DNA of 64,000 nucleotides, from positions 52,433,053-52,497,052 of the forward strand of contig CM060732.1 in assembly GCA_030704615.1 (NCBI GenBank), in the 5' to 3' direction. Made by a program: the position numbers and the translations under genes. The stretch comes from Takakia lepidozioides. Its lineage: Eukaryota > Streptophyta > Takakiopsida > Takakiales > Takakiaceae. The notes below the pieces were generated by a model. The model ran no database searches. It was not told where the DNA came from and saw only the letters and a program-made list of their open reading frames with translations. Each line of letters starts with the position of its first letter. Within the stretch, counting starts at the first letter, position 1. This document shows positions 41,492-51,739 of the stretch, in pieces.

Positions 41492-44438
41492 ATCGCCCCC
41501 CTAGCTGGTGGTTAGGTCCCTCTAACTCCAGATAGCTACAAGATGTAATAGCCACAGCCGTACTAAGTCCTCTATCACTTATTGTACTCAAACTCTATAG
41601 ACCAAGAGGCCGGGTACAAGAGCAACCCCATCATTAGTTGTCGTCTTGCAATCTGTGAACTTGAGTCAGGATCTCGTGTGTTGGTCTCCTAGTAACTTGG
41701 CCTTGCATTTCTTGTTAGCCTTCCATGGTTGTATCCACTCCCACTATCCAATGCAATGCGGACATAACCAATCCCCATCAGGAACCATCTCAAGAGGTGG
41801 AGTCAAGCATCCCATATGCCAACCTCTAGAGCATTGATCACACACCAGCATGGTGGCTGCCCCTCTAGCAGACCCACACAACATGCACCTCAAACTTGCA
41901 GATACCACTGCCAGGTTTGGGTCAATCCTGCCATCGACATTCGGAAGGTGACATGGCGCACAATTACGCACATGGTCCTTCCAAGTTATGTCATCCCGAC
42001 CCTCCAAGATCAAGACGCCTGAGGGCAAAACCTCTCGAACCCTCAAAATAACACGTCATGCAGTCACATCCAATGTCGTAGGAGCAGTCTGCTGCAGATA
42101 GACATAGTCACCAGGGTTGAATCTCCGAACCCCAGGACGATAGCCCCCACCACGTATGGTAGCATACCTCAACGTATCACGATGGTGTGCAATGGCAAGG
42201 TTTCGAAAGCCATGGGCATGACTTTCTTGAACAACTATGCACGCTGCTCACATGCACGTGCCCACACATCTGGATCGTCAAGGTTAAGAACTGTAGCAGC
42301 TTCTCTGCGAATGGATGTAGGCAAATCCGACTCTCGGCCAAAGAGAAGAAAGTATGGTGAGAATGAGGCAAATGATGCTTGCTTGCTGAACCTGTAGCCC
42401 ATGGCTAACCAGGGTAACTGAAGGTCCCAATCTCCTAGGTGTCCCTTCTGCAAGCCATACTTGAGCAAACCCCTCTTTATTATCTGAACAACTCTCTCTG
42501 CCAAGCCATCGGCCTCAGGATGATCCCGAGAAGTGGTGCGGTGGTCTATCAAGGCCTTGTCACACAAAGCCTGAAGCTCCCCCAAGAACTCTCTCCCTTT
42601 GTCCGTGAGTACCTCAGCTGGAGCACCGAATCGGCTAAGCACACAATCCAAGAATGCATACGCAGCTCCCTCACTAGCCTTATCAGGCAATGGAACCAAT
42701 TCAATCCACTTGGAGAAGTGCTCCACCATCACCAACACGTACTTGTTGTGGCGCATGGTCAGTGGTAACGGCCCTGCGAAGTCAAGACTCCACTTGTAGC
42801 CCAATCCCATGATCGGAAGAGGGTGCAATTGTGGAGTAGGGGCGTTGAATGAAGCACGCACCCTGTCACACACCATGCACCTAGCCACAAATTGTTGCAC
42901 CTCTGTGTGCATACCACGCCGCCAATACTGCCCCTGCAGTAGACTATGAGTGCGTCGCACCCCAAAATGCCCTAACTCCTTATGGGTATGCCGCACTAAC
43001 CGTGCCCGCTGTGTTGGGTGAGGCACAATCCTCACTCGACCATCCTCCCACACTCGGAGCAGGTGTGTCCCCTCCCACTTGAACCTCTTGGCTCGTTGTA
43101 GGATCCGATCCCTCTCCTTGGCAGTCACAGTGGCTGCAGTGTCTCCAATGCGGAGGTAGTCCAACACAACTGAATCCTCGTGTATATCTTTGGCGCCACC
43201 TTGCTCATTGCTGACCTCAGGGTCCTCAGACACTTGATCTACAGTCATCCCTGTTGCAAGTCCAACCTGGCCTTCCGCTGCCAAGATACATAAAAATGCA
43301 GATGCATGCCATCCGGGCACCATCTCCTCGTCCGTCTCACCATGCCACCGAGCTCCAGTGTCATCCTGCTGGCTCGTGCATGGATTGCGACTCAACCCAT
43401 CTGCATTGCGATTGACCAAACCTGATCGATGCACCACCTGAAAGTCATACTCTTGAAAGATGAGTGCCCACCGTGCAAGCTTCCTCGTAATCTTGTCTGA
43501 CTTCATCAACCACTTGAGTGGTTGGTGATCCGTGACAAGGGTGAAGAGATTGTCGTATAGATAGTACCTGAAGTGTGCCACGGCCCACACTGCAGCTAAG
43601 CATTCTCCCTCATATGAGCTATACTTAGACTCTACAATGTTGTTCGAGCGGCTAGCATAAGCCACTACGAACTCTCTTCCCTCATCATCCACCTGTGTGA
43701 GCACCGCTCCAAGCCCCAGCATGCTCCAATCTGTATGCAGCTGAAAAGGACGCCCCCTGATAGGTCGTCTCAAGATGGGCGCCGAGGTCAACCTCGCCTT
43801 GAGCTCTTGAAAAGCTTGTTCTTGCTCATCTTCCCACTGCCACTCCTGGTCCACCTTGGTCAGCTTGGTTAGAGCCTTTGCAATGGCACTAAATCCCTTA
43901 ACAAACCATCTATAATAGTTTGCTAACCCCATGAAAGCTCGAACTCGGCTCACATCCGTGGGGCGTGGAACCTGTGCAATGGACTCTACCTTAGTCTGCT
44001 GTACCCCCAATCCTCCAGGATATATCATGTGACCCAGATACTCAATCTGGTTGTGGAAAAACTTGCACTTTCCTGGATGTAACTTCAATCCGTGCGCCCT
44101 CAAGCGCTCAAATACCCCCTGAAGATGTCTCTCATGCTCCTCCACCGTAGCACTAAAGATGATGATGTCATCTATGTAGCACCGAGCAAACTCCACCCCT
44201 GCTAGAATCCTGTCCATGACTCTTTGAAACTCAGCAGGAGCGTTTTTAAGCCCAAATGGTAAGAACCGCCACTGGTATAGGCAATCCTTCCCGTGCTCAT
44301 TGATCCCCCAGAATGTCGTCTTTTGCTTATCCGCCTCCTTGATCGGCAACTAGTGATATCTGGATCGTAAATCCAACGTGCTAAAGACCTTGGCATGCCC
44401 AATGGCATCAAAGATCTCCTCTGGTGTTGACATGGCAT
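41492..44438 (-). mobile_element. Ty3/gypsy element with C-terminal PHD finger, minus-strand copy, 5'-truncated
   Basis: A long open frame (44349-42235, 704 residues) encodes RT (YIDD at 44167-44178), RNase H (LHTDWSMLGLGAVL, TDHQPLKW), the integrase zinc region (HKELGHFG, CMVCDRV) and the integrase core (SLDFAGPLP, LTDKGREF, HPEADGLAERV). A nonsense codon then interrupts, and the same protein resumes to a PHD finger at 41744-41900 (CMLC, CDQC, WHMGC, CPHC). Homology to the + strand copy stops abruptly at 44438 in the RT N-terminus (STPEEIFDAIG), where a GC-rich segment begins. Gag, protease and the methyltransferase region are missing from this copy. Confidence 0.9.
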
Positions 44439-45007
44439 TTTAGTCCGGGGGTCGTAAGCCGCGACGCCCTGGCGTCGCGGAGACCGCCACCTTGCCTGCG
44501 CCACGTCTTTTTTTAATATTAAATATAAAACAAAAGCGACGCCGGAGTGTCGCAACAACCCACACCCAGGCATGGCGGAGACCGACTCCTGCTCCTGCTG
44601 TTTTTTTGCCACGCCCAATAGTCGCTTGGCGTACCACCCGGCTTACACCACGTGTTTTTGGGTTTTAGGATGGGACTCCCGGGCAGGTTAGAAAAAAAAA
44701 GGGGATGCGACGCCACGCCGGCGCCCCCACCAACGCCGTCGGCTGGAGGGCCACGACGGCGAGACGTCGCTCGAAGAGGCCCCTGCCATCGGCGCGGACG
44801 GCCTGAAAAATCGATGGCGGGCAGTCGTGGGAGTTGGGGCGGGGGCTCGCGACCCCTATACGTCGCATTTTTGCGATGTCATTTTGGCGACGCCCATACG
44901 ACTGCCGGGCATCTCAAATTCTGCGCCTGCCACGTGCCCGAAAATGGTGTTTTCCCGACGTTGCGGCGTGGCGCGGGCGTCGCAAATGCCCCCATTTTCC
45001 TGTAGTG
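44439..45007 (-). mobile_element. GC-rich CACTA-like non-autonomous element between two inverted gypsy halves
   Basis: A 569-base segment, far richer in GC than its flanks. Its right end read inward is CACTACAGGAAAATGGGGGC, the typical start of a CACTA (En/Spm) terminal repeat. GCGACGCC/GGCGTCGC motifs recur in both orientations through the segment, like CACTA subterminal repeats. The left end (TTTTAGTCCGGGGGTCG) does not show CACTA, so it may be truncated. No transposase. Confidence 0.5.
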
Positions 45008-45009
45008 GA

Positions 45010-45305
45010 TGCTGAGTAGAGCTGCTATTGCAGGCTTGGGCCTTACGAAGGCAGATATGGAGCCTTGTCCTTTCCAGATACAGACGTCTTTGGGAGGATC
45101 GGAGTAGGCTCGGGGCATGACATGGCGTGAGTTGGCTATCAGACTACGGCTGGATCACCCTACAGATGACTCAGTGATGCGAGCCAAGGCCATTGTGACA
45201 GACGCGGTCTTGTACGATGTCTTGGTTGGTGGGGCAGAGTTGTACCCCATGGGCTTCACCCTAGATTTTTGGGAGGAGTCAGCTTCCTATAGGCCTGGAT
45301 AGCAG
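45010..45305 (+). pseudogene. Retropepsin (aspartic protease) C-terminal fragment
   Basis: Frames around 45010-45110 and 45117-45302 give AAIAGLGLTKADMEPCPFQI, IVTDAVLYDVLVGGAELYPM and FTLDFWEE, matching the second half of gypsy-type proteases (the YDVLVGGAELYPMGF segment is the loop/ALIG-like strand). The catalytic D-S/T-G would lie upstream and is not present. One TAG separates the two pieces. Confidence 0.6.
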
Positions 45306-45689
45306 TCAGGGGAGGGCCGGTGTGTGCAGCTCCCTCTGACGGTCATAGGAGGAGTTGTGGTTGCCCAGCGAGGCAAGATGTCGACACTAACAACATTCAC
45401 AGCTGCAGTGAGTTGGCCTGGAGAGTTGCTTGAGAGCAATGCTCATTCAGAGGATGTGTCACCTCCGGGAGAGCAGGATGACATGTATGGTATGGCGGAG
45501 TTGCCTGCCATGGTTGCTCAAACTCCATTGTGGGGCACGAGCAAGGATTTGCAGCGGGTTGCTGATCGATGGGTGCAACAAGCCTGGGTGGAGACTTTTG
45601 TACCATCAAGAGAGGAGGAGAGTGCGGAGATTGCACCAGGACCACCTCAGTTGTCTCCATTGGACACCACACCTATTGTGTGGCAGTAT

Positions 45690-46870
45690 CCGGATGAAGG
45701 CATTTGTCTTCTGGACTTGTTTGGCGGGATCAGCACCGGATTGGCTGCTGTGTTACAGACAGGTGTACGAGTTCGGCGTTACCTATATGTGGAGAAGGAT
45801 GAGACTGCACGACGCGTTTCACTTTGTCATGTTGCTTAGTTGGTTCTGCAGTTCGTGGATACCAGCAGGCCTTGCCAACAGACATGTCGTTGCTGGGGGC
45901 GCAGGATTTGGAGCGGGTTGGCTCCATTGATCTGGTAGTGGCAGGTTGGCTCTGGCAAGGGCATTCATCAGCCGGGCATGGCAATGGATTGCGAGACTCG
46001 AGGTCGGGTCTGTTTTGGAGTTTTGCGCCACTTCCAGCTTCATCAAGCTGTATCTCCAACATACATCTTGGAGAATGTGCCACTGATGGGCGATTCTTGG
46101 GCCAGATGGCCAGTGTGCATTAAGTCCGGTCGTGGCTTGGGTCAGTAGTGTTGCTGGATGTAGCTGTAGTGGGGTCACGGGCTCATCGTCCACGGCTATG
46201 GTGGACTAACTTGATGCCACCCGCACTACTCAAGCGTGCATTTGATAGGGTGCGGCCAGCACACCTCACAGTGGATAGCATTTTGGACACATGGAGGCAG
46301 TCTCAGCGTGTGAGACACAATGACCGTTTGCCTTTGGTAGTGGTCAACAGGGTAGGTCAACCACGAGCAACATTACCTACACTGCTCAGCTTCCCAGGAT
46401 CGCATGCTTTCCGGGATAGTGGACCTGGCCTCCTGTGGGATGCTCAGTTGCAGCAGTTAGTGGAGCCTAATGCTGACGAGCGGGAGTGGGCAATGGGTTT
46501 TACCACTGGTACCATGACGGTGTCGTCTCTTTCTGAGGCATCACGTCGTCAGGTGTTGGGGCAAGCAATGGATCTCAATTGCTTGACCTGGATTATCAGC
46601 TTGGCTATGGCTGAGCAACGCAGAGTGCGGAGTACACTTCCCTTGCTGGTCTCTCTTCCTACCGAGATGGTACAGGCAGTGAGTGGGGGCGAGCATGTGA
46701 GGACCACGGGGTGCAGGCATCCATGGCACACGTGGGAGGTGCTCGAGGTTCAGAGGGAGTTGGCAGCCAAGGTGGCGGTGATGGATGAGGTTGGGGATTT
46801 TTCTCGGGTTGAGGAAGTCCTCGAGGATGAGATGATGGGGCAGGATGAGGCCTTGTCATTGACTGAGTAG
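45690..46870 (+). pseudogene. Cytosine-5 DNA methyltransferase domain of the retrotransposon (DRM/DNMT3-like), catalytically damaged
   Basis: Three frames together carry the ordered motifs of a C5-methyltransferase. Motif I is LLDLFGGISTGLAAVL (45708 on), with YLYVEKDETARR (motif II-like) next. Motif IV lies in GSIDLVVAGWLWQGHSSAGH (about 45925-45985), where family members have G-x-P-C-Q: here Pro and the catalytic Cys are Leu and Trp (TGG at 45953-45955). Then follow GNGLRDSRSGLFW, motif VIII-like SRAHRPRLWWTNL (about 46173-46213), ERE..MGF (about 46478) and motif X-like RRQVLGQAMDLN (about 46547). A frameshift after motif II adds to the damage. These enzymes methylate DNA cytosine. RPRLWWTNL and the ERE-MGF pair point to the DNMT3/DRM group. 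Acid-to-tail extension 46620-46870 is unassigned. Confidence 0.75.
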
Positions 46871-47062
46871 GTAGGGAGTACTGCTCAAGAGGTTGCAACA
46901 TAGCAACCACTGGACGCGTCCTCTATCTGTAAGCCCACTAGACTTAAGGTTACAGTTACTGAGGACAATTAGGAGCCTGACATTGGACCCATTGTCATCG
47001 GAGGAGAGAGACGATGTATACGGCGGTTCCTGAGGGCTTACAGGAATTGCTTTGCCTTCAGT

Positions 47063-49352
47063 TTGAAGGACTTGGGAGCACTGAAGGGTCAAGAGATCCG
47101 TATTGAGTTGGCCACTGACACGCCAATCTTTCGGAGACCCTATAGATACAGTGACATGGAGAGGTCTTTGATTCAGATGAGGACTCAAGATCTCTGGGAG
47201 GCAGGTTTGGTGGAGCTCTCTGGTGGAAAGTATGCTTCAGCCACAGTGATGCCAGCCAAGAAGGATGTCTATGGCAATTGGACGGAGAGACGTATGTGCG
47301 GTGATTACCGGCCTGTAAATCGTCAGACCAAGTCCGATAAGTATGCCATGCCAACAGCAGAGGAGATCTTTGATGCCATCGGGCATGCGAAGGTCTTTAG
47401 CACTTTGGATTTAAGATCCGGATATCACCAGTTGCCGATCAAGGAGGCGGACAAGCAGAAGACGACATTCTGGGGGATCAATTAGCACGGCAAGGATTGC
47501 CTATATTAGTGGCGGTTTTACCATTTGGGCTTAAGAACGATCATGTAGAGTTTCAGAGAGTCATGGATAGGATTCTAGCAGGGGTGGACTTTGCTTGGTG
47601 CTACATAGATGACATCATCATCTTTAGTGCTACGGTGGAGGAGCATGAGAGACACCTTCAGGTGGTATTGGAGCGCTTGAGAATGCACGGATTGAAGTTG
47701 CATCCGGGGAAGTGCAAGTTTTTCCACAACCAGATTGAGTATCTGGGTCACATGATATATCCTGGAGGATTGGGGGTACAGCAGACTAAGGTAGAGGCCA
47801 TTGCACGTATTCCACGCCCCACGGATGTGTGCCAAGTTCGAGCTTTCATAGGGTTGGCAAACTATTATAGACGGTTTGTCAAGGGATTTAGTGCCATTGC
47901 AAAGGCTCTAACCAAGCTGACCAAGGTGGACCAGGAGTGGCAGAGGGAAGATGAGCAGGAACGAGCTTTTCAAGAGTTCAAGGCGAGGTTGACTTCGGCG
48001 CCTATCCTGAGACGAATTATCAGGGGGCGTCCCTTTCAGCTGCATACAGATTAGAGCATGCTGGGGCTTGGAGCGGTGCTCACACAGGTGGATGATGAGG
48101 GAAGAGAGTTCGTAGTGGCTTATGCTAGCCACTCGAACAACGCTGCAGAGACTAAGTATAGCTCATATGAGGGAGAGCGCTTAGCTGCAGTGTGGGCCGT
48201 GGCACACTTCAGGTGCTATCTATACGACAATCTTTTCACCTTGTCACGGATCACCAGCCACTCAAGTGGTTGATGGAGTCAGACAAGCTTATGGGGAAGC
48301 TTGCACGGTGGGCACTCATACTCCAGGAGTATGACTTTCAGGTTGTGCATCGACTGGGTTTGGTCAATCGGGATGCGGATGGATTGAATCGCAATGCATG
48401 CACGAGCCAGCAGGATGACACTGGAGCTCGGTGGCATGGTGAGACGGACAAGGAGATGGTGCCGGGATGGCATGCATCTACCTTTTTGTGTATCTTGGCA
48501 TCGGGAGGTCAGGTTGGACCTACAACAATGATGACTGTAGACGGAGTGTCTGAGGACCTTGAGGCTAGTGATAAGCCAGGTGGTACCAGAGATATACATG
48601 AGGATTCGGCTATGTTGGACTACCTCCGTACTGGAGACACGGCAGCCACTGTGACTGCCAAGGAGAGGGATCGGATCCTACAATGAGCCAAGAGGTTCAA
48701 GTGGGAGGGGATACACCTGCTTCGAGTGTGGGAGGATGGTCGGGTGAGGATCGTGTCTCACCCAACACAGCGTGCACGGTTAGTGCGGCATGCCCATGAG
48801 GAGTTGGGGCATTTTGGAATGCGATGCACTCACAATTTACTGCAGGGGCAGTATTGGTGGCGTGGTATGCATACAGAGGTGCAACAGTTCGTGGCTAGGT
48901 GCATGGTGTGTGACAGGGTGCATGCTTCATTCAATGCCCCTACACCACAGTTGCATCTTTTATCAATCAGGGGGTTGGGCTACAGGTTGAGTCTTGACTT
49001 TGCAAGACCGTTGCCACTGACTATGCGCCACTACAGTTATGTGTTGGTGATGGTGGAACACTTCTCCAAGTGGATTGAGTTGGTTCCATTGCCTGACAAG
49101 GCTAGTGAGGGGGCTGCGTATGCATTCTTGGATCGTGTGCTTAGCCGATTCGGTGCTCCAGCTGAGGTACTCAGAGACCAAGGGAGAGAGTTCTTGGGGG
49201 AGTTTCAGACTTTGTGTGATAAAGCCTTGATAGATCACCGCACCATTTCTCGGGATCATCCTGAGGCCGATGGCTTGGCAGAGAGAGTTGTTCAGACGGT
49301 GAAGAGGGGTTTGCGCAAGTATGGCTTGCAGAAGGGACACCTAGGAGATTGA
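47063..49352 (+). pseudogene. gypsy pol: reverse transcriptase, RNase H, integrase (broken)
   Basis: RT: RRPYRYSDMERSLI, FSTLDLRSGYHQLPI and YIDD (47602-47613). RNase H: LGAVLTQVDDEGREFVVAYA, TDHQPLKW. Integrase: HEELGHFG/CMVCDRV zinc site, SLDFARPLP, LRDQGREF (Asp kept) and HPEADGLAERV (Glu kept). Compared with the minus-strand copy, stops arise at GAG>TAG, CAG>TAG, TGG>TAG (48052), CGA>TGA (48684) and TGG>TGA (49350), and a one-base loss lies near 47515. The protein cannot be made in one piece. Confidence 0.85.
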
Positions 49353-49376
49353 GATCTTCAGGTACCTTGGTTAGCC

Positions 49377-50036
49377 ATGGGCTACCGGTTCAGCAAGCAA
49401 GCATCACTTGCCTCCTTCTCACCATATTTTCTTCTCTTTGGCCGAGAGCCGGATTTGCCTGCAGCCATTCGTAGGGACACTGCTCAAGTCCTTAACCTTG
49501 ATGATCCGGACGTGTGGGTACGTGCATGTGATCAGCATGCAGAGTTGTTCAAGAAAGTCATGCCCATGGCTTTTGAGAACCTTGCCATTGCACAGCACCG
49601 TGATACGTTGAGGTATGTCACTATACGTAGTGGAGAATATCGTTCTGGGGTTTGGAGGTTTAGCCCTGGTGACTATGTTTATTTGCAGCAGACTGCTCCT
49701 ACAACCCTGGATGTCACTGCAGGGCGTGTTATTCTGAGGGTTCGAGAGGTGTTGCCCTCAGGAGTCCTGATCCTGGAGGGTCGGGATGGCATGACTTGGA
49801 AAGACCATGTGCGTAATTGTGTGCCATGTCACCTTCCCAATGTCGATGGTAGAGTTGACCCAAGCTTGGCAGTGGTACCTGCAGGTTTGAGGTGTATGCT
49901 CTGTGGGTCTGCCAAAGGAGCAGCCACCATGCTAGTGTGTGATCGATGCTCAAGAGGTTGGCATATGGGATGCTTGACACCACCTCTTGAGAGGGTTCCT
50001 GATGGAGATTGGTTATGTCCACACTGCTTGGGATAG
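49377..50036 (+). CDS. C-terminal part of the gypsy polyprotein with a complete PHD finger
   Basis: An open frame of 219 residues from the end of the integrase (SLASFSPYFLLFGREPDLP) through a small SH3-like integrase tail (FSPGDYVYLQQTAPTTLDV, VREVLPSGVLILEGRDGMTW) to a C4HC3 zinc finger: C-x2-C (CMLC), C-x2-C (CDRC), H-x2-C (WHMGC) and C-x2-C (CPHC), with the Trp two residues before the last pair (DGDW-L-C). PHD fingers bind histone H3 tails, mostly K4, so this may guide integration or chromatin marking. It stops naturally after CPHCLG. All eight metal ligands are kept here and in the other copy. Confidence 0.85.
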   Translation: MGYRFSKQASLASFSPYFLLFGREPDLPAAIRRDTAQVLNLDDPDVWVRACDQHAELFKKVMPMAFENLAIAQHRDTLRYVTIRSGEYRSGVWRFSPGDYVYLQQTAPTTLDVTAGRVILRVREVLPSGVLILEGRDGMTWKDHVRNCVPCHLPNVDGRVDPSLAVVPAGLRCMLCGSAKGAATMLVCDRCSRGWHMGCLTPPLERVPDGDWLCPHCLG

Positions 50037-50298
50037 TGGCAGTGGACATGACTAGAGGCAGCTAACAAGACATGGGAGGCCAAGCTCATAGGAGTCAATA
50101 CACGAAATCCCAGGCTCAAGTTCACAGGTTGCAAGACGACGACTAATGATGGGGCAACTCTTGCACCCGGCCTCTTGATCTATCGAGTTTGAGTGTAGTA
50201 GAGACAGTGGTGGAGGACTTAGTGAGGCTATGGTCACTATCACATCTTGTGGCTACCGCTGGACTTAGAGGGACCTAAGCACTAGCTAGGGGGGCGAT

Positions 50299-50700
50299 TG
50301 TGTGGACTAGTGACTGCCATAGTGGGCAGCATAGTGGCAGCCTAGTGACTGACTAGTTGTAGCCTAGTGGTTGGACTAGTGGCTGGATTAGTGGTGGACT
50401 AGTGATATACTAGTCTGTGGTGTGCACATGTGCTGTGTGGTTTTGGACAACGATGTAGTTGTGTAGCGATACGTATACCATACATATTGACATTTGGGAT
50501 TGGCCCAAGTGTCAATCCAGGGGGTCAAGGCAGATTTAGGCCCTGGAGTGGTTATCTTCACGGCAAGCGCGGGAGGCTCATCTTTCTCGAGTTGAGCCTC
50601 ACCGCGCCTGGCTATGGCACCGTAATGTGGATTCCCCATGGCGTGGGGTACACTTGGCTTGACTTGTATTTGAGTGATGATGTATAGTACTTGAACCTAG
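50299..50700 (+). repeat. 3' LTR (start) of the methyltransferase gypsy element
   Basis: After the polypurine tract (GCTAGGGGGGCGAT) the sequence begins TGTGTGGACTAG. It carries CTAGTG-rich low-complexity sequence to about 50415, then blocks shared with the 41-kb LTR and the 28-kb solo-LTR-like sequence (GACAACGATGTAGTTGTG). The 3' end of the LTR is not resolved. Confidence 0.5.
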
Positions 50701-51410
50701 GGTCGCAAATTCGAACCTAGAGGGCACAATTGTTACTTTGTTACTTTTGTTTGCTTTACTTTGTTGCTTTTGTTGTCCTAGAGGGCACAATTGGCACTTC
50801 TTGTTCAGACGTCAAGTAGGTTTGTTGCTTGGTTGGAAAGAGAGAAGGGAGGAGGGCGATCCAGGAGGGTTTAGTGAAGTTGTGAATTTCATTCTAAAAA
50901 AAAAGGTCTCACCTGATGACGAGTCTCAGACACATGAAGGATATGGCTCGTACCTAACGATCCTGTCCAATGTTGGACCGGTATATAGGTCTTGGGCGGG
51001 TATCAACTAGGGTAAGGGTAATGGTATACATGATCATACCAGGCAGGTACCTTGGGCAAAACCCGGCAATAAGATACATGGACTTCTAAAACCCTGGCTC
51101 AAAACATACCAGTCCGGTCTTCTTCCTCGCACTACCACTCCAATACCCGGCATGCGTTGGTTGAGGGACCAGATGTAGGGGTAGGGTTTAGGGTAGTTTT
51201 CATTAGGGATACTAACTACATAGAGCGTTTTCAAGAGGGCACTTCAATGAGGATGGAGGCGCAGATTTGAGGCAAATTTGACGAGATTGTGGCGCTGGGA
51301 GGCATTTTTGCATGGCTACGCCTTCATGTCTAGAAGTTTGGTAGGGTTTTCAGTCAGATTTCCTCTTCTTAAATGTGCATCTGCTGTTGTTTTGCTTTGC
51401 TTTGTTTTGA
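50701..51410. other. Repeat-like sequence, no gene seen
   Basis: Contains poly-T/TTGC runs near 50730-50770 and ACC-GGTAT words (51000-51150) like those reappearing after the LINE at 57640-57830. No recognisable ORF. Confidence 0.35.
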
Positions 51411-51420
51411 AAACATATAT

Positions 51421-51634
51421 TACCTCAACAATAGTTTTTGAGGGAGGTAAGAAACAATTGTTGAGGTAATATCTGTTTTGAAAACCAAAAAAAAAATTTT
51501 GAAAAGAAAATTACCTCAACAATAGTTTTTGAGGGAGGTAAAAAATAATTGTTGAGGTAATATCTGTTTTCAAAACCATTACGTTTTTTTTTAAAAAGAA
51601 AATTACCTCAACAATAGTTTTTGAGGGAGGTGAA
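51421..51634. repeat. Tandem repeat, ~91-bp unit, 2.4 copies, each with a 13-bp inverted repeat
   Basis: TTACCTCAACAATAGTTTTT starts units at 51420, 51511 and 51603. Each full unit ends with ATTGTTGAGGTAA, the reverse complement of its own start (13-base arms), so each can form a hairpin. Units are separated by A-rich/T-rich runs. Confidence 0.8.
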
Positions 51635-51739
51635 TAGTTGAAATCTTAATATGATTTAAAGGGCCTCCGTCTTTATTTATTTATTTAAAAACCAGACCCT
51701 GGCACATACCAGGCTGGTATGACTTTTAAACGTCGAATC

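Larger units (their letters stand above)
45008..50298 (+). mobile_element. Ty3/gypsy retrotransposon carrying a cytosine-5 DNA methyltransferase and a PHD finger
   Basis: Order along the + strand: C-terminal part of a retropepsin (45008-45300), methyltransferase (about 45690-46620), RT (47063-48050), RNase H (48058-48400), integrase (48720-49350) and PHD finger (49888-50036), followed by an untranslated region and polypurine tract ending at about 50298. The 5' LTR, gag and the protease active site are missing because a GC-rich element abuts at 45007. Several stops and frameshifts break the polyprotein. The other Ty3/gypsy relics here have the usual protease-RT-RNase H-integrase order with nothing between protease and RT. 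Confidence 0.85.

Noticed and set aside
44652-45015. ORFs in the GC-rich segment
   Set aside because: Overlapping open frames on both strands are expected from GC-rich, stop-poor DNA; the segment has transposon-like ends and no recognisable protein.
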